From: Musa acuminata AAA Group
Lineage: Eukaryota; Streptophyta; Magnoliopsida; Zingiberales; Musaceae
DNA: 64,000 bases
Assembly: GCF_036884655.1 (NCBI RefSeq)
Contig: NC_088338.1
Coordinates: forward strand, 5,739,501 to 5,803,500
Direction of reading: 5' to 3'
Positions 49,548-63,840 of the stretch are shown one piece after another; position 1 is the first letter of the stretch; each line of letters starts with the position of its first letter. A program made the translations under genes and the position numbers. Below the pieces are notes generated by a model. The model did not search any database. It had not been told where the DNA came from and saw nothing but the letters and a program-made list of their open reading frames with translations.

Positions 49548-52500
49548 ATGGAGACGAAGAGGAGGAGCGGAGGGGCGATCCTTGGATCCGTGATCCGGCT
49601 CGCCGCGATTCTGGCGATCTTGGCCCCCGTCGCTTCGATCGACGACAAATGCGCCGCTTGCAACGCCGTCGCGGTACTCGTCTCCCGTTCCTTTCCTTTC
49701 CATGGTTTATTCCGTCCTTGCCTTGCCCTGTCCGATGGTCTCTAAATCTGTAGCTGCTCATTTGGATCCTATACCTTCCGTACATCACTGCCGAGTTGCA
49801 AGTCGAATGATGATGTATGCGTCGTAGTTTGATTACAGTTTCGATATTGCAAAATAACCTAACCAATAGATTGCCAAGCTGTTGAGATTGCGCTACTCAG
49901 ATTGGACCGAAGAAGGGAATATAGCGTGTGGAAAGGGCAGATAAATGATCTCTTCGAGGAGGTTGGACTTGTAATGTATTTTGACTGAATCGTAAACCCA
50001 CTGTTCTTGAATAGGGAGGACTGACCATAGTGCTGGATATTAGTTATCCCCAGTAGTACTCGCAGAATCAAGAAACTTAAAGTAGCTAATGCCACTCCTT
50101 TAGCGTGGAAAGCTTAAGGTCACACAAGCATTAGAAGTTCAGAAAGCTTCCTGCAAACCTGAATGAGCTGCAAATGGGAAATCAAAGCTATAAGATAATT
50201 TACTGACATATCAACCATTTACCTTTAATGCTATCATGTAGTTACGTCAGGCCACAGACTGATTTCGTCGGTTTTTTTGGGTCATTTGATTTTAAAAGTT
50301 TTTAATTACCACCACTTTTTCAGTATTATGAAGAAAGTCTATCCGTCTCATGCTGACTTCTCTCCTTGCTGAGAAATCATGTTCTATTATAATTTACATT
50401 ACTTATTTATGATCGTTACTAGACTGATAATTTGGGGTTGAGTTGGGTTGACTTCAGGTTAACAAAAATCTTCTTAATTTGAACCTGTCTCATTCTGATC
50501 CAGTTAGGAAAGCTTTATGACTAGTCAACCTATCTGATTTTGGATCACATTTCAGCTAGCCTGACTAAACTTTACAAGAAATACGATATAATGTGAGAAG
50601 AAATTAAAGAGGGAAGGCTGTTACATGGCAATGGGGTAATGGAGAAGATAGAAATGATAATAGGATGTTGTCCACGATTGGAGTAATAGGTCCTTGGATT
50701 GGAGAAAGACAATCTATTAGGAATATGCGATGGAAAGTTTGAGCTTTGTCAATGTTAAGCTCACCCACTTTTAAGAAACTAGATAACCTTTGAAGCATAT
50801 GATGCCGATTCTAGAACTCTCATCAAGTTTTCTTCTTCCATATTCTCTGCCCATCTTATACTACCTGAACTGTGACGAAAATCTCCATGCTAGCTGGAGT
50901 CATTTCCGGTCTGTGTGACAAACATACCCCTGTCTTTTTGTTTGATAACTAAACTCATTTATCCAATCCCTATGTATTTATGTGGGTTTGTGGATTCAGG
51001 TCAGGGATTGACACCCCTAATCCCTATTAACTCTTATCGTATATTGAAATACAATATCCTACATTTTCAGTTTGAACAAGGTTGCTCCTATGGTTAAATC
51101 TGAACTTGATGGGTTCTAAAGCATTCAGTGCTCAAAACTCATGGTGCATGCTAGTCTAAAAAGACAACAGAACAATTGTTGATCGTTGCCAAATACTGAT
51201 TACTTTTCATTGATCACCTTTGTGAGTGCTAGCACTCATTTTGAAATTATGCTATGTGAAATATGCTTTTATCCTTGGCCCTGTAGTTACTGTTAGGAAA
51301 AGATGGCCTAGTAGATGAGGCTCCTGCCAATGCAGCGATTAAGAAGGCCCAATGTGTGTAGCCTTACTCCTAAAGGTAGAGAGGTTATTATGGTGACTCG
51401 AGCCTTTGACAGCTAGGTCATGGAGGAGCAACCTTAGCATGATCCCAGGGCCTGCTTTCTTCCTGGTGTTACCTTTTCTAATTTAAAACTCTTTTGGTAT
51501 TGATGATTTCTATTATTTTGGATGCTTTTTAGGCTGCTAATTGTCTTTGTAAACAGAATCATGTAATTATGAATAGCCAAATATCTTAATACCTGCTACT
51601 TCTCTCTTTCTGATTTCTGATATATCTGTAAATGATTTGCAGGCTGAGATAGAGATTGGACTTTCTAATGTAAGTGTCTTACAGTCAACTTTAGAAGTCT
51701 TATTCTTCATCCAATTTACTTTATGAATGTGTAAACATGAAAGTTTGGCGCACCGATCTTACTCCATCATGTTCAAGAATGCAGTTATTTGAAGCACTTG
51801 TACTTCTCAGATTTTAACATTTTCAATTGTATGCTTTTCAGTTGTCCTTGTTAGAATGAAATTAAAATTTAAATAGGCAGTTATCTGATTTTTTTTCATG
51901 TAATACCACAACCAGTACCCCTAATTTGTAAGTGGAAGTTCTAATTAAATTGACGAGGTGGGTAAAAATGTTATATAATGATAGAGATAACATGGTTAAG
52001 TTGGAAGGTTTCGTTCAGTGTCTTATTAATCTTTGCTTCAGCTTTTCTCTTGTCAACTGAGATATTAGGAGTACGTCATCTGTTCTTACTATTTTGCATG
52101 AATATGCAATTTATATAAGGAGGCTACTCACATCTGTTCTCATGATTGTGCATCAAATAGTCATTTTATATAGGTAATTTGCTATCAGGTTGTCCCTCCC
52201 TGAAGTTTTTTACTTTCAGTTGAGCTAAAACCAAGCATGTTGGTCATTGTTAGCAGCTATGATACAATATACATGACACATCTGATGTTGCCTTTTGCTT
52301 GCAGTCTTTTCCATCAACAACTGTCATAGTCATTATTATTATAATCGTACTCATGACAATGGCTATAGCAAGTGTAGGTTGAGAAAGCTCTATGGAAGAT
52401 TTCATTAGAATTGTTTGATCAAAACCTAGCATAATCATCTCAAATGCTGGTGCTAAATTGCTTCCTTAGGCAGTTTAATTAGAGGGAAAGTTTTCCATGA

Positions 52501-55500
52501 AGCCAAAAAAGCCACTTGCTTGTTGGGCAGAAAATGTATATTCTCTTATGATTCTAACTTTTTAGCTAGATAACACTGTACAATTTCTCTAGAATGTAAA
52601 AGAAACTACCATAAGTGAACGTTAGATTTATGTGCTTTCTGTTTGAATGCCATGTTATGTTAAATTGCCCATGACATTTTCTGAGTTTTTCACAGACTTA
52701 TTTTACAGTGTGTGTGAATTTTCTAATTGATATTTTCTACAGGAGAAACCTAGAAACCATCTAGATATGCGTCATCGTTTGGATTCTAGAGGTCAACGTG
52801 AAGGAAAAGTAATTGATTATAGGTATCATTTTTAAGCATGCACATACACTATAGAGCCTATCTATCTAATTATGCTGCAGGATTTGTAGTATTAAGAGAG
52901 ATTGAGGAGCAGAATTGAGATATCGAACTAAATTTGTCCTTTCATACATGTTACTGATGAGCATGAGATTCTGTTTGTTAATGCTATGTACCTAATTTCT
53001 ATTCCACAAGTATTTTCAGATGTTGCTATTCATAATACAATCCCTTATCTTGTAATTGAAGTCATCCATGGAGCCAAAATCTAAGTTTTTAAGGTTCCAT
53101 GAAATGTTTGAGCAGAATTACACTAGCAATTATCAACCTGGTGCAATTGAGAGAATGAACACTCTGTGCTTGAAATATACTTAGTTGTTGGAGTAGCTGA
53201 AGTTTAATTTTAGTAATTGTTCAACTATAATCAAAAGAAGAGGGTACTGAGTGGGAGACAAGACTTCTTAATGTAAGTTGCTAGAAAGAAGGAAGATGCA
53301 TTTGTAAATATCATGATTCATGATAATGAAAGAACGGTACCCTTCCTGTTCACAGGCTTGTCACTTAAGCCATAGAACTAATTTACATGTGTACCTGCTT
53401 GTGCAGATCCCTAAGTAAGCATTTCAATAAAATTGAGCCACATGAAGCAATAACAGAGAACGTAAATCTTGGTCCAACACTGGTTATGGTGACCCACTGA
53501 ATCTGTACGGTATTGGTATACCAAAAGGTGTGCCAACCTGTACCACTCAATATCACTGAATAAATAATAAGATGTAAAATATGAAGGGCATTGTACCAGA
53601 TTGAGCTGTATATTCTGATACTGGAGTTTGGTTGGACTGGTAAAGTACCAATTGGTATGATCGAAATTTGAAATCTTGGTGACAACAAGGAAAACCATAA
53701 GCATTTTTTCTTCCTCTTTTCTTAGATAATATTTTCATTACTTTTCTTGAATGCTTGAGTTTTGCCTCTTTTGAGTGTGATGTACCATTGAAATTTACAT
53801 AATCACGCATCTATAAGTATGTGCTTCTTTGAGATTTTCATGGCAACCTGTGTGCTTCTTTAATAGTATTTTTAGTTCCTAAAGAAGCTTATTTAATATA
53901 GTATTTCTGTCTATAAACTGATAGTAATAGCATGAAATAAGCCTCCTTTTTTGCATTTTTATTGCTAACTTTCTATGTAATTATTATCTTTCTTAATAAT
54001 TTATAATCTATTCCTTGCATAATAATTGATTTTTTTTGCTTTGCATATCATTCAGAGTAAAACTTTAAAGAGATAATTTGTGGTCTGTTTCAGTATTCTG
54101 AGACCAGATTTGCTTTTCCTTAAGCAGTAATTTTCTTCTTGTTTGGCTAATGCATGAATATTTAAGTATGTTGGACTCATTGCTTGCATGGCTGTTGTTT
54201 CATGAGACTAAACTGAATACTTAGTTCCTAGCTAACAATGTTTTTAAAATATATTCTTTTAAACAGAGTGAGCGAGTTAAGAGTGGTTGAACTTCTTGAT
54301 GGTCTTTGTGAAAAAATGCAGGATTATACTCTGGAGAAGGTAGGCTTTTGTTTTTTTACACCTTCAGTAAGTCTAAATTTTCACTTCTGTCTCTCAGTAG
54401 TTATGGTTTGAAATGGGCTTATTATGAATTTTGAAACTAGATATAGACTTTGGGATTGCCGTACGAGTGGAAACATTTAAATCAAGTTTCTGGCTGCTGA
54501 GCATTGTTGCTTCTTTGCAGTTGGATTCTGGTGAACAAGCATGGATAAAAGTAAGAGATTGGAACAGCATTGAAGGCGGTAAGTAACTAAAATTTGATCT
54601 CTCTAAAAGTAAGAGATTGGCCATTTTTCTGTGTCAATTGAGTTGCTGAAGATGGATAACCTCACTTTAAAATAGCCATTGAAAGCTAAAGGCAAGTTCC
54701 AATTTCTTTTACTGAAGACGTCAGCATTTTGTATCGGTGATCTAGGAACTTTTATAGATTGTGTACCAATGCATTTTTTCATCAGCATCGCATCGCAATA
54801 TAAATAATTACAAAATAGTATATGTAATGAAATGAAGTAATAATTTTATACTTGGCATGAGACCATCTACCTACAGGAGTCCGGGTTCTTAAAATTAAAA
54901 CCTCATATCCTTTTTAGTTTTATATATTGGTGAAATACCAAGAGATGCTAGGCATCGATGGTAATTCCTTTGTTTTTGTTTGCATTCTCCTGTGATTGTT
55001 TTTGTTATGATAAGAATAATTTGTTTTACTCTAAAGATATTCTATTTTTTTTTTCTCTTGTTTTTTGGGCAGATAAGCAAGAAGCACGTGCATACTCAAA
55101 AGACTTATCCTCCTTCTGTGGAAGGTAAATTATGTTTTATGGTCCTACTCGGCACTACAGTCCCATTTGCTTATTATCTTGTCTTCTGAGATCATTTAGT
55201 AATGTATTCTTTGCATTATATAACTAAGCATGATAACCCCATCCTTGTATTTTATTCAAGTAGCCTGCCTTGCTAATTGATTACGCTAAATCTCTGTCTG
55301 GATTTTGCACTACCATACATTTTGCATCACAAGTCAATTGTCAGATTCTATTCATTATGTAATTTATGCTTGCTAAGGTTAACCTTCATGGTGATTCCTT
55401 GTGTAAAATGACATAATTTCCTTCTCTATGTAGGTTGTTGGAGGAAACAGAGGATCAGGTGCGCTGGCGTCCAATTTTTTTTTTTTCTATCTTTCATTAT

Positions 55501-56560
55501 TCCTTCTTCCATGGTTTATTTGTTAATTTGTAGCAAATATGGTTTGACCCATGAAATCATAGTTTATATGAGTGGATTGTAGTTTGTGCTTTCCATCAGT
55601 GCCATCCTAACATCTAATTTTGGAAACATAGGCATGAAACATATTACCATATCCAAAGTCCTTGGACTCCTAGGGTATATAATGTATATTCACTGCTTGA
55701 CCTAGATCACTCTCCTACAAGTGATTCATGGTTAAACTCTGGCAAAATCATTCATTATACTTTGCTATGTCCAATATTGATCTATTTGTGATATGCAGCT
55801 TGCTGAGTGGATAAAAAGAGGATCTGCAGAATCTGGGGGAGTAAGCAAAGCCCTTTGTCAAGATCTTACCGAGCACTGCAGCTACTCCAGGTACTTCGGG
55901 ATAAGTGCCATTGACATCTCTCAACATATTCGTGGTTGTTGGTCCTGGTGATCTTTTGCAATTACATAAAAAAGAACCATTTACTATATCTTTAGTAAAT
56001 TATCACCTGTGAGTGCTTGATTGCTTGTGGGGAATCGATTCATCATGGATCTTCTTTGTGGCATTTACAAAGAGCTAGGCTTTATAGAAGAATATGATAT
56101 GCCCGAATAGTTCCACACCGAATTTGGGCTATGGTTTAGTACACAAAGGACTATCCATCCTAAAGACACTTTGAATACTTCTTTTCGAGAACTTGATCCA
56201 TATTATTTGAGGCATTGATCCTGTCACATACTTCTTTTTCAATAGATTTAACTAGATGGATAAGCGTCTTGATCAAACATAGTGCCTATGGTTTGTTTAA
56301 AAATACATTTCTGATTAGTAGTAGAATAAGTCCAAATATCTTGTGGCATGTTACAGATGATGGCGTTTAGAATCTTCATTTTCTTAGAACTCTGGCGATG
56401 GTGATATTTTCATGCTGCTTTAGACAATTTTTACCATACTACATTCTTTGAGCACATTCCTGATTTGCAAATTCAGCATATTGCTTATATTGAAGTTATT
56501 AAATTGATTTTCGGCTGTATTTCTTGCAGGTCCTCTAAGATGTACGATGGAGAGTTATAG
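49548..56560 (+). CDS. CNPY: Canopy-like (CNPY/DUF3456) ER saposin-fold protein, 9 exons
   Basis: Exons: 49548-49673, 51643-51669, 52743-52822, 54267-54339, 54521-54578, 55073-55124, 55434-55458, 55799-55890, 56530-56560; 187 aa, all in frame. Residues 1 to about 31 form a signal peptide (IRLAAILAILAPVASI). The mature chain starts DDKCAACNAVA (CxxC) and has further cysteines in GLCEKM, SFCGR, LCQDL and EHCSY, six in all, the canopy/saposin disulfide pattern. RHRLDSRGQR and VRVVELL-type helices (SELRVVELLDGLCEKMQDY) fit the family. Canopy proteins are ER-lumen co-factors for receptor folding in animals; the plant role is little known. The C-terminus is YDGEL, similar to but not matching the KDEL/HDEL retention signal. 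The start follows a TATA box by 56 bp. Confidence 0.92.
51290..51470 (-). mobile_element. Au-type SINE in canopy-gene intron 1
   Basis: On the minus strand: an A-box-like GGTTGCTCCTCCATGACC, a B-box-like GGCTCGAGTCACC (51404-51392), then AGTAAGGCTACACACATTGG and GGCAGGAGCCTCATCTACTA, ending in a short T run. This is the order of the plant Au SINE (GGTAAAGTTGC..TGTGACC, GGTTCGAGTC, GGGTAAGGCTGCGTACA, GCGGGAGCTTAGTGCAC). Edges are approximate and no clear target duplication was confirmed. Confidence 0.75.
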
Positions 56561-57414
56561 ACAACAAACAAACCACAACCAAAGATTCTTCAGGAAATTG
56601 TTTCCGAAGTAGGAACTATGATGAGTTCAGTCAATTATTGAAAATCCTTTTTATCCTTTGCTCTAGGAATCAATTCTAATATGAAGAAATAACAATTTTA
56701 GGATACAAAGATTTACTAAGAAAAATCTGATGTAATCTTTGATATATTTGAAACTTTCGCAAAAACATAACATGGGCATACTACTTTGAAGTTGCTTTCT
56801 AATATCTCGAGTAAGTTCGCATATTGTTGGGCGTGAAGGATTGTCTTCTGTTTTGCAGGAGATCATTATCCATCTACATCAACTGTTCGATATCAATGGC
56901 TACTCTTTTTGTGTTCTTTCTCTCTCGCTTTTGGAAATGATGATCGGTACCAATTTGGCACCCTGTGCACCATTACCATTCGCCTGCTCTCGGTGGTAGA
57001 TTCCATATAAAACGTCTCGGTGGTAAAGTAATAAGGCATCACATATTTCCTTTACCCGGAATGTGTTCAGGAACGTCACGCTCTTGTGAGATATTTGGAG
57101 CTATAGGCAGTTTGCATCGCAAGCAGCTGCAAATGGATTTCCTGTCATGGAGCTATACGCAGGTCAATGCGAGACTATCTTTCATCTCTGTTCAGTTCAA
57201 TGCAAAAGCTCTAAAACAAGTCCATCTCCCCTTCAAGCGAGGAATCTGAGAAAAGAAAAGCAATCCCCGACACTAATGATCAGGAAATATATGCTTGGAT
57301 CTCATAATAAGCTTATTAATGCTTTTGTAACAAAGAACTGCGGTCCCAAATTCCAACAGATGATAAATTCTCTCTCTCTTAACGCAGGACAGAGGCGTTG
57401 CCCCTGATTTGATC
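56561..57414. other. Convergent 3' region between two genes
   Basis: 854 bp hold both 3' UTRs. Short ORFs here (for example 56965-57249) have no family resemblance. Confidence 0.6.
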
Positions 57415-60400
57415 TTATGTTGCAGCTTCCATCTCATCCTGTGCCACAGCCACGCCATTAGGCTCATCATCTGCTCGGAGTTGAGAAGAAACATCGTCAA
57501 TTGCAGCGTTGAGTTGCGCAATCTTCTCGGTCAGTATCTTCCTAGTTTTCTGTTATCACCATGTGGTGGATTGTTAGTGCAGATCAAACAAAATCAACAA
57601 AGAAAAGAAATATTGTTGTTTTTTTGTCCCCCTGACAAACCTGGCTTTCTTATTTGCATAGCTAACAGAAAATTGACATAAGAAGACCATTGGGTAAGTT
57701 ATGAAACCTAACATTTAAAAGAGCAACAAAGAAGACACTAGATTGTGCATTAAGTATCAGCAATAAAATCCCTCTTCCATCCAAGTCTCATAAATGTGAG
57801 AGATAAACCAATGTTTGACCGTGAAATCCAAAATACATCAGCTATAAGGCCTGTGAGTGTATAACAGATCAATCTCGAATGCATAAGCATATATTTCATT
57901 ACATGGCTCCTGATCACGTATTCAATGTCTAGTTGCCAAGTCATGCACGTGAAGATGATGTGCCTTGACTAGTTACAAAGTCATGCAAACTATCCTGGTT
58001 AAGTTTTTCCATCGATGCATTAGTTATGGCTTATATGAGATCTGGTTCCTGTAAACAAAATAGATCTCAGTTTGAAGTATAACAAACTAAGTTCAACTTT
58101 TCTATCTTCCAATATTATTTATAGGGATTCTTTTGATTATCTTTATTGGATGTTTTAGAGTTGACCAATAACTGACTGACAATCAAGAAACGTGGCCAGA
58201 TACATCATAACATTTATATTGAAAAAACAAGGTTCTTGTACTAAGACCAAATAAATGAGGAAATTAGGATTTTAGGATGGTTAAAATATTTGTAATAGAG
58301 GGGTATTTTGCTGATTGATTGAGCTGCAATCAACAAAGAAGCTTGGTGAATGGCCTCAATTCTCCCGTTTCTCCATATATCTATTTGTTCCCTTACCCTT
58401 TTCTAAAATCTTTACTGAATTCTGTTATGTATTCATTCTAGAGAAGACCAATCCGTTTCAGTCTGCATCAATCCAATAAGGAAGAATAACTAATCAGAGT
58501 GTGCTAAAAATGGTACACAAATAACACTAATAGAAAGATGAGAGTGCCAACAGGTGCACTTCTATAAATTTTGAACTGCAATGATTACACACACGAGTAG
58601 CAACAATATGTCCAAAAAAATACAGGTCAAGTTTGTTGAAAGCTAAACTCACCACTTGATCCACTGGCATATGGAGCAGTGTGCTACTGTATTAGGACTG
58701 GATAACTAGAATAATACTTTTAGCAAAGCCGAGAAAAGACATCAAGTAAGAAAATGAATGATGCAGAAGTTCACCAAAGTAGCATGATGAAGAGATAAAA
58801 GTGTTTGTCGTAACCTGTTCTTGAGTAGAGATGTTAATACCATAATCATCAAGACTTACCTCCAAAGCTTTCTCTTCATCATAGATGAATTTTGGCAACC
58901 TCCTCATCAGTTCTTTTTTGTCAGTCTCAGTCAGAGCTTTGCTGATCTGAAACAATGCTGGTCATTAGAAAGAATATAGGAACAGCATAATCATGGACAA
59001 TAGTTTGTCAATGTCTTCAAGAATTTGCTTAATCCTGAAAATGTACATTTCCACTTGGGGTACCATATGTTACATAATTTTTAATAAGAGCTGGTATAGC
59101 ATTAAACTATACCAGAGGCCTAACTGGAGAAGCCACAGACACTTGCACATGCCGTCCCACACACAGCAGATGCAATGTTAAGCATTCTTTGATTCGAGCC
59201 AAAAATTAGTTGTTATAGGTTTTCCATTCTACTGCTTACTGCATGAAGAATTAGTTCAGCTTCATCTTAAAAGATGAGGTGAACATTGACAGACATTTGC
59301 CACTTGAAACCATTAAGCAAATATATGGTGAGTAAGGTTCCATTCATGCTAGCACAAGTTCACCACAGTTCTACCCATGAGACAGCAATTAAGATAGATA
59401 CTGAGCAAACATAAGGTAGAAGGAACATATTAAAAAGGGTAAGGTAAAGAAAGATATCATTTGTGTACCTGAGGTGCATATACACAAGCAAGTGCCCCAA
59501 CCACAATTCCTCCCAGCACAAAGCCCCCAACGAAGATGCTTGCACTGTTTGGCCTTCCACCACTCCTGAATTGCATTTGCATGAAACCAGGCAAGGATAA
59601 GGATACCACCAATCAGACAAGAACATATTTACAAATAAAAAAGAAGTTTCATTTGTTATTTCCCCAAGCCCGATCATGATTCTGAAACCTTGAATCCAAC
59701 CCATGAAAATTGTTTCACATTTCAGGACCACAAGCATCATAAACATAATGACATAACCTTGATCATAAACCAAATAGAGCTATAATGACATTCTCTTGCA
59801 CAAGTGAATGCGCACTTGAAACTACATGTGTAAAACAACCTTTACGATTTAAATCTGCATGTGACTATCCTCCTCAACTGAGTTACCATTCACAAGCCAC
59901 AAGTTGGCAGTGGCCAACTCATTCTGATATCCCATCTTTTAGTAGATCATGAAAGAGAAGAAAAACCACAGTTCAAACTGGTCGATTCCAATTATAAATC
60001 TTCTGATTGATTCCCTTACTATGTTACAAATTTTGGTAAGGAATAGGAAAACCTCAACACTGTTGCTAATATTAGCATATGTCAGAAAAGAAACTCCAAA
60101 AAGCATAACTAGCTTCAGTCTTCGTTCAGTATAAAATCATGGATCCTTAGTATGGTGAAATTTAGTTAACCAATGATTATATTGCAAGAATGCGAGATAA
60201 TAGACGTAGACCAAGTGTGTGTGTTTACACAGAAGGCATCCCACCCTACAGTTCACCACGTCATCACATATACAGATACACAAATTGAAATAATCTAGCG
60301 AAAAAATTGATCCAAGAACCCTAGCATTCCTTTGATGATTAGATACTTATCAATCACAAAAGAGAATGCTTTGAGGATTCAAGCAAAAGGTTGTAATCAT

Positions 60401-60959
60401 CAACAAGAATAAACAACAGATGCCGCCAATGGAACTACTAGCAGCCAAAGCTGGCAGTTTTGAGCAAGTAGTTCACATACCTATAAGCAGCTCGAAGGAC
60501 GAATTGTCTCTTGTGACTTGCAATTCCATCTTTCCTTCGGCTAATAGGACGAAGAGACAAGCTCGAAGGAGGGCAGACGACAAGAGACTTGTCCGACGAC
60601 GGCTTCAAGGTAAAGCCTACAAGGAAAAGAAGGTAAAAGATCGATCACAACCCAATTAAAAGATCAACATATCTAGTAATGAAGAGCCACTCAAATCGAT
60701 ATTTCACAGAGCACCCGAAAACCCCAAGACAATGAATTTTCAGCTCATGAGGATCAATCTATCGCTCTCCAAAACATAATTCCGAGACCAGCGGATCCAG
60801 CGATTCGATTACCGCCCTTAAAAATCAGGGAAAAAATCGAAAAAAAGAAACCCTAAAATATAAAAATTCTCGAAATCGAGAGAACGCGAGAGGACCACCG
60901 TAGAGCGCTTGGTATCGGGAGTCTCTGACGGAGACGAGGGAGTTCGCGATCGTCGCCAT
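57415..60959 (-). CDS. Chloroplast inner-envelope-type small membrane protein, 5 exons
   Basis: Exons in order: 60899-60959, 60481-60616, 59469-59565, 58860-58946, 57415-57549; 171 aa. Residues 1 to about 65 are S/R/K-rich with few acids (chloroplast transit peptide type). One membrane span lies at about 76-95 ([20 protein letters not shown]), followed by [28 protein letters not shown] and a coiled-coil-like [20 protein letters not shown]. The pattern [33 protein letters not shown] matches, as I recall it, an Arabidopsis protein described only as localised to the chloroplast inner membrane (At1g42960-like). Molecular function is unknown. The ATG gives the expected transit-like start. Intron 1 holds AAACCCTAAA at about 60848-60857. 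Confidence 0.85.
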
Positions 60960-61359
60960 CGCGATCAGCTATTCACCACTCTTGGTGGGCGGAATCGAAC
61001 GAGAAAAAGAGAAGGGAGAAGGGGGACAAGGCGACAGTCAAGAGGCAAGAAGAGCGCGCGTGAGGCGGATAAAGCGTTCGGATCGGGAAGAAGTCGGTCG
61101 CCTTCGATACCACCAATGCTCGCGGATCTGAGGATAATAATAATACTAATAGTCTACGGACTAAAACTACTCGGGGCCCGCTTCCGGGGACCCGTCCGGC
61201 TTACTTCGAACCGGGTCGAAGTAAGGCACAATAACGGCTTGGCTGAGTCCAGTTATTTCCCGTCAATGTACGTATTCCCGTCGACAAACAGCTTAACACA
61301 ACTCATTAGGCATAATAAGGAGCTCATAGCCCATTGACCTAGCTAATCTCAGTCTATTA

Positions 61360-61508
61360 GGCCCAGTAAGGCCCATAGATGAGGCCTAGATGAAGAGACT
61401 CATCTAGAAGGCTCAGACATTAGGCCCAATTTAAAGAGCCCCAACTAACAACGCCCAAACATGAGGCTCAATATATTGGGCCTAATAAAGCCCAACACGA
61501 GAGGCCCA
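61360..61508. promoter_or_regulatory. Cluster of TGGGCY (site II-type) boxes
   Basis: TGGGCC or TGGGCT, on either strand, at about 61360, 61370, 61423, 61477, 61489 and 61503, plus a GCCCAA at 61453. They lie 400-550 bp upstream of the membrane-protein ATG. Site II boxes bind TCP factors, but a repeat origin for the cluster is also possible. Confidence 0.45.
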
Positions 61509-61949
61509 AGCTAACCCTTCCCATGGGATAAGATCCAACCTACGTGACCTAGCCCGCCAGGTCTGAGGATAATTCCCAGTTCGAGTTCATGGCAGACAAA
61601 AGGGGAGAGAAATCCTCGAAGCAGAAAGGTGCTTCATCCGCAAGTAGTCCAAGGGAGTTTGACGGTTTGGTAGCCAAGATAGTAGAAGCATTCAGAAGGA
61701 TGGCAAAGAAGGAGCCGACGAGTTTCTGATGGAAGTGGAATCAGAGTGAGGCACCTATGACCATAAGAGTGGTCACAAAGCCCAGTGTCATACTGTTCAG
61801 GGAAGCCCTCTGCCCTCCCTTAATTTTCTTTGTCATAGAAATAAGAAGAAGAAGGTGGTATGCAATATCAACCACCCACACTGCAATGAAATGGCCGAGG
61901 GGCTTGATCTTTCTCCATCTTCACAATCTCATGCTTAGTTTATCTTGAA

Positions 61950-62590
61950 GCTGTCATGGGTTGAAAAATTAGTATAGTAGGAAACATCTATGTATGCTGA
62001 TCAACACATATGACTTGTCTTTGGTGATGCTATTGGAAACCCATTTGCAGGAAGAAGGCTTTGTGAGGTTCCTTCGTCGATTGTGACATGTATGGGAGGA
62101 TGCATTTGAAGAAGCTAGAAGCAAGTCTAGTGGTATATTGGTGGCGTGGTACACATACCTCACAATTTATTTGATTAGTTTTTCAGGAAGAAGAAGGTAT
62201 GCTCCTATAGATCTTGGCCTGTATTTATGGGATTATGATGGCTACTTCTCATAATCTATTATGGTCTTGACTAGCAAATCTAGAATTCAGTGATCTACTT
62301 TGGTGTGTTTGTGGAAATTTCAATGTTATTTGCAATCCTTGTTTGTGATAAGCTTGGTAGTCGGCCTTTTATCTTGAATAACATAGTGTTATTCTTTTAG
62401 AATTTCGTATCTAGAAATAAGCGTTCTGATCTCGGTTTCTATGGTTGCCCATTTACTTGGCAACAATCATGTTAGTTCATCTCGGATATGTGCCCATTTA
62501 GATAGGATACTTGTTAACCCATAGTGGCTTTCATGTTTCACACCTCCCTGATATAACTTATGATCATGTCCTTTTATTTTTTTTAGATTA
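61950..62590 (+). pseudogene. LINE endonuclease-domain relic
   Basis: Broken plus-strand frames show the order of a plant L1-type apurinic endonuclease: ETHLQEEGFVRFLRRL (near 62036), SGILVAW (about 62129), CGNFNVICNP (62310, equivalent to GDFN), RSDLGFYGCPFTWQQS (about 62422-62468), HLDRILVNP (about 62493-62520) and DITYDH (about 62549). Stops and frameshifts are frequent. A matching reverse transcriptase does not follow; the sequence passes into an LTR-like repeat. Confidence 0.7.
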
Positions 62591-62639
62591 ATCGAACTAG
62601 TAAATGCTAGTTATAGATATCTGCAAGTCAATCATGTGA

Positions 62640-63840
<1,201 letters not shown>

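Noticed and set aside
51392..51404. B-box-like sequence considered as a tRNA gene
   Set aside because: No cloverleaf can be drawn; the surrounding sequence fits an Au SINE instead.
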